39,538 nt of DNA. Source: Paenirhodobacter enshiensis. GTDB lineage: Bacteria; Pseudomonadota; Alphaproteobacteria; Rhodobacterales; Rhodobacteraceae. The DNA lies in assembly GCF_000740785.1 (NCBI RefSeq), contig NZ_JFZB01000037.1, forward strand, positions 1-39,538, read 5' to 3'. Below the pieces are notes generated by a model. That model saw only the letters and a list, made by a program, of their open reading frames with translations. It did not search any database and had not been told where the DNA came from. This document shows positions 35,085-39,538 of the stretch, one piece after another; positions within the stretch are counted from its first letter, which is position 1, and each line of letters starts with the position of its first letter. A program made the position numbers and the translations under genes.

Positions 35085-35189
35085 AAAATTGCATTTCGAG
35101 CGTAATTGTTTCATATTGCGCCGGAGTGAGGGCGATTTAACCTTACTTTTTTACTTGAAGCCCGTCCCAAGGATATGACACTTGAGGAA

Positions 35190-35223
35190 GGTCGGCGCCG
35201 TTCCCGCTGTGGTTGCGCCGACC
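35190..35223 (+). promoter_or_regulatory. Hairpin in the leader of the cold-shock gene
   Basis: A perfect 9-bp inverted repeat, GGTCGGCGC (35190-35198) and GCGCCGACC (35215-35223), with a 16-base loop, lies 25 bases before the cold-shock start codon. The gap after pdxH is AT-rich, and CTTGAAG (35154-35160) with ATATGA (35173-35178) is a possible promoter upstream. Cold-shock mRNAs often carry structured leaders that change with temperature. Confidence 0.45.
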
Positions 35224-35247
35224 GACAGGACCATTGGACTTCAGGGC

Positions 35248-35802
35248 ATGAGCGAAACGACGACAGAGGCACGTACCGTCACCGGACGGGTGAAGTGGTT
35301 CGATCCCGCCAAGGGATTTGGCTTCATCGTAGACGAGGATCAGGGCGGGGACATCCTGCTCCACGCCAATGTCCTGCGCAATTTCGGACAGAGTTCGGTT
35401 GCCGACAATGCGCAGATCACCGTCGCAGTTCAGGCGACGCCGCGCGGCGTTCAGGCGGTCGAGGTGCTGAGCATCACGCCCCCGGAAGGCGGCGAGGACG
35501 AGCACCCGATCGAGGGGCTGAATGGCATGGACGCGAGCGAAATCGCCGCGCTGGCCCTTGAACCGGCGCGGGTGAAGTGGTTCGACAAAGGCAAGGGATT
35601 CGGTTTTGCCAACGTGTTCGGCCGGCCCGAGGATGTGTTCATTCATGTCGAGGTGCTGCGCCGTTCGGGCTTTGCCGATCTGGCGCCGGGAGAGGCGATA
35701 TGCCTGCGCGTGATCGAGGGCCGGCGCGGCCGGATGGCGGCACAGATCCTGTCGTGGGATTCCGTGGCGCAGCTTTCGGCGGCGGGGCGTCAGCAGGCCT
35801 GA
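35248..35802 (+). CDS. Two-domain cold-shock (CspA-type) nucleic-acid-binding protein
   Basis: A 184-aa protein with two cold-shock domains. The first (about 10-75) has GRVKWFDPAKGFGFIV and DILLHANVL; the second (about 108-172) has ARVKWFDKGKGFGFAN and DVFIHVEVLRRSG. Both carry the RNP1 (KGFGF) and RNP2 (DILLH, DVFIH) surfaces for single-stranded RNA or DNA. An acidic linker joins them. I chose the ATG at 35248 (MSETTTEARTV), with CAGGG upstream; an in-frame GTG-type start at 35182 would cross the leader hairpin. Paired-domain forms are common in alphaproteobacteria. It probably acts as an RNA chaperone. Confidence 0.9.
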   Translation: MSETTTEARTVTGRVKWFDPAKGFGFIVDEDQGGDILLHANVLRNFGQSSVADNAQITVAVQATPRGVQAVEVLSITPPEGGEDEHPIEGLNGMDASEIAALALEPARVKWFDKGKGFGFANVFGRPEDVFIHVEVLRRSGFADLAPGEAICLRVIEGRRGRMAAQILSWDSVAQLSAAGRQQA

Positions 35803-36314
35803 GGCTGCGCCGGGCGGCCCTCGTCCTGGGGCTGCTGGGCGTCGTCGCAGGTGGGGTCTGCGGGCAGACCTCTCCGGCGCGGGCGGTTCCGGCCGTGGCC
35901 TGCGCGCCGGATCTCGCGGTTCTCAGTCGTGCCGATGGAACCCCTCTGGCGCGGTTCTCGATCGAGGTGGCCCAGACCGAGGCCGACCGCGCCCGGGGGC
36001 TGATGGAGCGTTCCTCGATGCCGGCGGGGGCGGGGATGCTGTTCATCTATCCGACGCCGCGCACAGTGCAGTTCTGGATGCACGATACGCTGATCCCTCT
36101 CGACATGCTGTTCTTCGATGCCGCGGGGCGGCTGGTGTCGCTGCATTCGGGGGCGCGTCCGATGGACGATACCGCGATTCCCTCGGGGGGGGCGGTTCGC
36201 TTCGTATTGGAAATCAACGGAAATCTGGCGAAACGCATGGGGCTCGGGACGGGGACGGTGCTGTCGCATCCGGCGATTCCAAACGCTCAGGCAGCGCTTC
36301 CCTGCGCGGACTGA
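35754..36314 (+). CDS. DUF192 family exported protein
   Basis: A DUF192 protein with an N-terminal signal (LRLRRAALVLGLLGVVAGGVCG, then AxA-like SPARA). The core FSIEVAQTEADRARGLMERSSMPAGAGMLFIYP, VQFWMHDTLIPLDMLFFDAAGRLV and the C-terminal RFVLEINGNLAKRMGLGTGT are the standard blocks. Function is unknown. The start is uncertain: the GTG at 35754 (186 aa, overlapping the cold-shock gene by 49 bases) is the last standard start before the signal, while a CTG at 35799 would overlap the upstream stop. Either way it is coupled to the cold-shock gene. Confidence 0.8.
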   Translation: MGFRGAAFGGGASAGLRLRRAALVLGLLGVVAGGVCGQTSPARAVPAVACAPDLAVLSRADGTPLARFSIEVAQTEADRARGLMERSSMPAGAGMLFIYPTPRTVQFWMHDTLIPLDMLFFDAAGRLVSLHSGARPMDDTAIPSGGAVRFVLEINGNLAKRMGLGTGTVLSHPAIPNAQAALPCAD

Positions 36315-36389
36315 GCCCGCCATTTTCCTCGCCCCCCTTTTCATGCCGGCCCTTTCAATGAGAGCGGCAACCCTGTAGGAACCCCGTGT

Positions 36390-36466
36390 CGGGGCGTAGC
36401 GCAGCCTGGTAGCGCGTCTGTTTTGGGTACAGAAGGCCGTGAGTTCGAATCTCGCCGCCCCGACCA
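36390..36466 (+). tRNA. tRNA-Pro (TGG)
   Basis: CGGGGCG (36390-36396) pairs with CGCCCCG (36456-36462), followed by A and encoded CCA. The anticodon arm is TCTGT-TTTGGGT-ACAGA with anticodon TGG, and the T-arm has GTTCGAAT. All arms fit a 77-base tRNA-Pro. Confidence 0.95.
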
Positions 36467-36552
36467 TTTCCCCCTCTTGAGCTTCTTTGTATCGTGCACG
36501 GGCCCGGTTGCGGGTTTAGGCTGCCTCGGAAGCGGTCCGGACGGAGGCAGGG

Positions 36553-37488
36553 ATGAAAGTCGCGATCATTGGGATCGGCTCGATGGGTGGGTTGTTCGCC
36601 TGGAAGCTGGTTCATGCCGGGGTCGAGGTGTGGGGTGTCGATGTTTCGGCGCCGCATGTGGCGCGGATCGCGGCCGGGGGGTTGCAGATCGACTTTCCCG
36701 ACCGGCCGTCCGAAAAGGTGCCGATGCACGCGGTCACCGATCCGGCTGCGGTCGGGCTGGCGGATGCGGTGCTGGTCTTCGTCAAGGGCGCGCAGACCGC
36801 GGCGGCGATGACCGCGGCGCGGCCGATGATCGGGCCGGACACGCTGATCGTCACCATGCAGAACGGCATCGGCAATGCAGCGGCGATCCAGGCGATTTAT
36901 CCGCAGGCGCGGGTGGCGCATGGGATGACCACGCTCGCCGCGCAGGTCGAGGGGCCGGGGCAGGTTCTGGCAAGCTCGGCCGCGAAGGGCGAGGTCAGCT
37001 TCTATCCGATGGCGGGCACGCCCGGCCCGGTCGATCAGGCGTTATGCGCCGCGCTTGACGGCGAGGGGTTTCACGCCACGCTCGATCCCGGGATCGACCT
37101 GAGGATCTGGAAAAAGCTGGTGGTGAACTGCTGCCTGAACAGCGCCTGTGCGCTGTTGGATTGCAAGGTGGGCGAGGCGCTCGGCCAGCCGGCGACGATG
37201 GCACTGTTCGACCGGCTGACGGCCGAGATTGTCGCGCTGGCACAGGCGAAGGGCATCGGGCTGACGCTTGCCGAGGCGCAGGCCTATCTGCGCGCGGTCG
37301 GACAGACGGCAGCGGGGCATTTCCCCTCGATGGTGGCCGACATGCGCGCGAAGCGCCGCACCGAGATCGGCGCGCTGAACGGGGCGATCGTTGCAGAGGC
37401 GGAACGGCTTGGCCTGAAAGCACCGGCGAACGCGGCGCTGCGCGATCTGGTTCTGGCGCGGCAGGAAATCGCCATCGCCCGGGGCTGA
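36553..37488 (+). CDS. Ketopantoate reductase family protein (2-dehydropantoate 2-reductase)
   Basis: A 311-aa NAD(P)-dependent reductase of the PanE/ApbA family. The Rossmann loop [10 protein letters not shown] is at 7-16, [11 protein letters not shown] and MQNGIGN follow, and the C-terminal helical domain has the catalytic lysine and asparagine in [17 protein letters not shown]. PanE makes pantoate for coenzyme A, but bacteria often carry several paralogues with other substrates, so the function is not certain. GGAGGCAGGG lies before the ATG. It stands between tRNA-Pro and the convergent ABC operon. Confidence 0.82.
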   Translation: MKVAIIGIGSMGGLFAWKLVHAGVEVWGVDVSAPHVARIAAGGLQIDFPDRPSEKVPMHAVTDPAAVGLADAVLVFVKGAQTAAAMTAARPMIGPDTLIVTMQNGIGNAAAIQAIYPQARVAHGMTTLAAQVEGPGQVLASSAAKGEVSFYPMAGTPGPVDQALCAALDGEGFHATLDPGIDLRIWKKLVVNCCLNSACALLDCKVGEALGQPATMALFDRLTAEIVALAQAKGIGLTLAEAQAYLRAVGQTAAGHFPSMVADMRAKRRTEIGALNGAIVAEAERLGLKAPANAALRDLVLARQEIAIARG

Positions 37489-37500
37489 GGCCCGGGGCAG

Positions 37501-37530
37501 GGGGGAGGTTTCCCCCGCGCCCGAGGGCGC
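37501..37530. terminator. Double hairpin between convergent genes
   Basis: Two adjacent stems, GGGGGA-GGTT-TCCCCC (37501-37516) and GCGCCC-GA-GGGCGC (37517-37530), fill the gap between panE-like and dppF. There is no T-run, so termination may need Rho. Confidence 0.45.
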
Positions 37531-37542
37531 GAGGGGGGTTCG

Positions 37543-38391
37543 TCAGGCGCCGGCGCCCGCGCGCAGGGCCTTGCGATGTGCCACGCGGGCGCGGATCGCC
37601 TCGACATCGGTGACCGGGGTCGCGGCGAACAGCATCTGCGTATAGGGATGCTTCGGCGCCGAGAAGATCTCGTCCCGGCTGGCCTGTTCGACGCATTCGC
37701 CCTTGTTCATCACCAGCACGTCATCGGCGATGTAGCGCACCACCGACAGGTCATGGCTGATGAACACATAGGTCAGGCTGAACTCGTCCTGCAGATCGGC
37801 GAGCAGGTTCAGCACCTGCGCCTGCACCGACAGATCGAGCGCCGAGACCGGCTCGTCCAGCACCAGAAGCGTCGGGTTCAGCATCAGCGCCCGCGCGATG
37901 GCGATGCGCTGGCGCTGCCCGCCCGAGAACATGTGCGGATAGCGGTTGTAATGCTCCGCCCCGAGGCCGACCTTGACCAGCATCGCCTCGGCCTTCTCGC
38001 GCCGCTCGCGGGCGGAGAGCTTGGTGTTCAGCAACAGGGGCTCGGTCAGCACGTCGCCCACCTTCTGGCGCGGGTTCAGACTGCCGTAGGGGTTCTGGAA
38101 CACCATCTGCACCTTCGAGCGCAGCACATGGTCGGGCTTGTGCCGGGCGATGTCGACCTCGTGGCCCTCGATGGTCAGCGTGCCGCCCGACTGATGGTCG
38201 ATCAGCGCGACGATGCGCGCGAGCGTCGATTTGCCCGAACCCGACTCGCCCACGATGGCCAGCGTCTTGCCGCGCTCGACCGCGAAGTCGATGCCCTTGA
38301 CCGCACGCACGGTCTTGGCCTTCCCGAACATGCCGCCCGAGACGTAATAGTCCTGGGTCAGGCCTTTGCCCTCGACAACGTAATCGGTCAT
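37543..38391 (-). CDS. dppF: Peptide/nickel ABC importer ATPase, DppF/OppF-type
   Basis: A 282-aa ATP-binding subunit with Walker [11 protein letters not shown]-loop VFQNPYGSLNPRQ, signature FSGGQRQRIAIARAL, Walker B LLVLDEP and switch ISHDLSVV. The C-terminal extension (HPYTQMLFAATP) is typical of oligopeptide/dipeptide importers. The ATG overlaps the dppD stop by four bases. It is the last gene of the operon; the substrate-binding protein and first permease lie outside the window. Confidence 0.9.
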   Translation of the reverse strand: MTDYVVEGKGLTQDYYVSGGMFGKAKTVRAVKGIDFAVERGKTLAIVGESGSGKSTLARIVALIDHQSGGTLTIEGHEVDIARHKPDHVLRSKVQMVFQNPYGSLNPRQKVGDVLTEPLLLNTKLSARERREKAEAMLVKVGLGAEHYNRYPHMFSGGQRQRIAIARALMLNPTLLVLDEPVSALDLSVQAQVLNLLADLQDEFSLTYVFISHDLSVVRYIADDVLVMNKGECVEQASRDEIFSAPKHPYTQMLFAATPVTDVEAIRARVAHRKALRAGAGA

Positions 38392-39227
38392 TGCACGCCC
38401 TCCTGTCCGAAGAAGTCGCTGACGGTGGGCAGCCGGTCGCCGGTGGCGTTTTCGGGCAGCGCGGCCAGCAGCGCGCGGGTGTAGGGATGGCTCGGGGCCT
38501 CGAACAGGCTCAGCACGTCGGCTTCCTCCATCTTGTGGCCCTTGTATTGCACGATCACGCGGTCGGCGGTCTCGGCCACCACGCCCATGTCATGGGTGAT
38601 CATGATCAGCGCCATGCCATGACGTTCCTGCAGCTCCATCAGCAGATCGAGGATCTGTTTCTGGATCGTCACGTCGAGGGCCGTCGTCGGCTCGTCGGCG
38701 ATCAGCAGCCGCGGGTTCGAGGCGATGGCGATGGCGATCATCACCCGCTGGCACTGGCCCCCCGACATCTGATGCGGGTAGGCGTGGATCTTCACCGCCG
38801 GCTCGGGGATGCCGACGGCGGTGAACAGCTCGATGGCGCGGGCGCGCGCGGCGTGACGGCTGAGCCCCATGTTCAGGCGCAGCACTTCCTCGATCTGGAA
38901 GCCCACGGTGAACGAGGGGTTGAGCGAGGCGATCGGCTCCTGGAAGATCATGGTGATCTCGCGGCCGATGATGCGGCGCCGCTCGGCCCCGGTCATGTGC
39001 AGCAGGTCGTGGCCGTCGAAGGTCATCTCGTCGGCGGTGACGGTGGCGGTGTCGGGCAGAAGCCCCATCACCGCCAGCATCGACACCGACTTGCCCGAGC
39101 CCGACTCGCCCACGATCGCCAGCACCTCGCGCGGATCGACCGACAGGTCGATCCCGTCGACGGCGCGGAAGCTGCCCGAAGCGGTCGCGAAGGCCACGGT
39201 GAGGTTGCGGATGGTCAGCAATGCCAT
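38388..39227 (-). CDS. dppD: Peptide/nickel ABC importer ATPase, DppD/OppD-type
   Basis: A 279-aa ATP-binding subunit: Walker [10 protein letters not shown]-loop [16 protein letters not shown], signature [16 protein letters not shown] with Cys in place of the usual Gln/Met after SGGQ, Walker [13 protein letters not shown] and ITHDMGVV. The C-terminal [13 protein letters not shown] is the usual regulatory end. It forms the ATPase pair with DppF. It follows the permease gene by four bases. Confidence 0.9.
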   Translation of the reverse strand: MALLTIRNLTVAFATASGSFRAVDGIDLSVDPREVLAIVGESGSGKSVSMLAVMGLLPDTATVTADEMTFDGHDLLHMTGAERRRIIGREITMIFQEPIASLNPSFTVGFQIEEVLRLNMGLSRHAARARAIELFTAVGIPEPAVKIHAYPHQMSGGQCQRVMIAIAIASNPRLLIADEPTTALDVTIQKQILDLLMELQERHGMALIMITHDMGVVAETADRVIVQYKGHKMEEADVLSLFEAPSHPYTRALLAALPENATGDRLPTVSDFFGQEGVQ

Positions 39228-39231
39228 GGTC

Positions 39232-39538
39232 TCAGCCCTTCTTCAGCTTGGGATCGAGCGCATCGCGCAGCCCGTCGCCCATCAGGTTGATCGCCAGCAC
39301 CGAGATCAGGATCGCGAGGCCGGGGAAGGTGACGACCCACCAGGCGCGCAGGATGAACTCGCGCGATTCGGCGAGCATCGTGCCCCATTCCGAGGCCGGA
39401 GGCTGCGCCCCCATCCCCAGAAACCCGAGCGCGGCCGCATCGAGAACCGCCGAGCTGAACGACAGCGTCGCCTGAACGATCAGGGGCGCGAGGCAGTTCG
39501 GCAAGATGGTGCGGAACATCAGCCGCATGTTGCCGGCA
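39232..39538 (-). CDS. dppC: Peptide/nickel ABC importer permease, DppC-type (3' part only)
   Basis: The C-terminal ~101 residues of a permease, running off the right edge of the window. The transmission loop ALDAAALGFLGMGAQPPASEWGTML is the conserved EAA-type contact with the ATPases, and FPGLAILISVLAINLMGDGLRDALDP is the typical last membrane helix and ending of DppC/OppC. The frame continues upstream of the first visible Met (39528), so the true start lies outside. Confidence 0.88.
   Translation of the reverse strand, partial: AGNMRLMFRTILPNCLAPLIVQATLSFSSAVLDAAALGFLGMGAQPPASEWGTMLAESREFILRAWWVVTFPGLAILISVLAINLMGDGLRDALDPKLKKG

Noticed and set aside
36355-36921. Minus-strand open frame containing [21 protein letters not shown]
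   Set aside because: It is the antisense of tRNA-Pro running on antisense to the PanE-like gene; no family support.

Overview
The window is 39.5 kb of GC-rich chromosome, most likely from an alphaproteobacterium of the Rhodobacteraceae (Rhodobacter/Paracoccus-like). That assignment is an inference. It rests on codon use, on the gene order (ppiD-trpE; trpG-trpD-trpC-moaC-moeA; zwf-pgl-pgi with edd-eda; cold-shock gene then DUF192; fabI divergent from pdxH), on RSP_2648-type PIN and DUF2478 proteins, and on intergenic palindromes built around a CCCGGGATATTT core.

Layout. (1) 1-1557 looks like accessory DNA: a possible insertion-sequence end at the left edge, a GH19 chitinase/endolysin-like gene, a small secreted protein and a gene-poor stretch holding a degenerate tRNA-3'-end-like sequence. 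(2) 1558-4745 (minus strand) is a compact arsenic operon: an ArsR-ArsC fusion, a GAPDH and the organoarsenical exporter ArsJ, with a perfect palindrome at the arsRC start codon. (3) 4949-10231 holds tRNA-Tyr, rlmB, a possible small RNA with a strong terminator, a CoA-binding protein, a YbaK-type deacylase and glnE. (4) 10419-19297 is the Entner-Doudoroff block: edd-eda on minus and zwf-pgl-pgi on plus. The two operons flank an rlmI-like methyltransferase, a PIN protein and a DUF2478 protein. LacI-type operator-like palindromes lie upstream of both sugar operons. (5) 19329-21440 holds an AlkA-type glycosylase, an esterase and an HNH nuclease. (6) 21515-30418 is tryptophan and molybdenum-cofactor synthesis: trpG-trpD-trpC-moaC-moeA tightly packed, a YibQ-like protein divergent from it, then ppiD-trpE. 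(7) 30520-37488 holds an aminotransferase, DUF2127, gpt, LysE, fabI, pdxH, a two-domain cold-shock protein, DUF192, tRNA-Pro and a PanE-like reductase. (8) 37543 to the end is the distal part of a peptide/nickel ABC importer operon (dppF, dppD, partial dppC).

The genes work together in a few clear units. Glucose-6-phosphate is supplied by Pgi, oxidised by Zwf and Pgl, then split by Edd and Eda to pyruvate and glyceraldehyde-3-phosphate. The arsenic operon can turn arsenate plus glyceraldehyde-3-phosphate into 1-arseno-3-phosphoglycerate for export. TrpE/G/D/C cover chorismate to indole-glycerol-phosphate. No CRISPR array, rRNA operon, replication origin or intact mobile element was seen. The points most worth a second look are the ArsR-ArsC fusion, whose ArsR half has no cysteine, and the paired operator-like sites of the Entner-Doudoroff genes.
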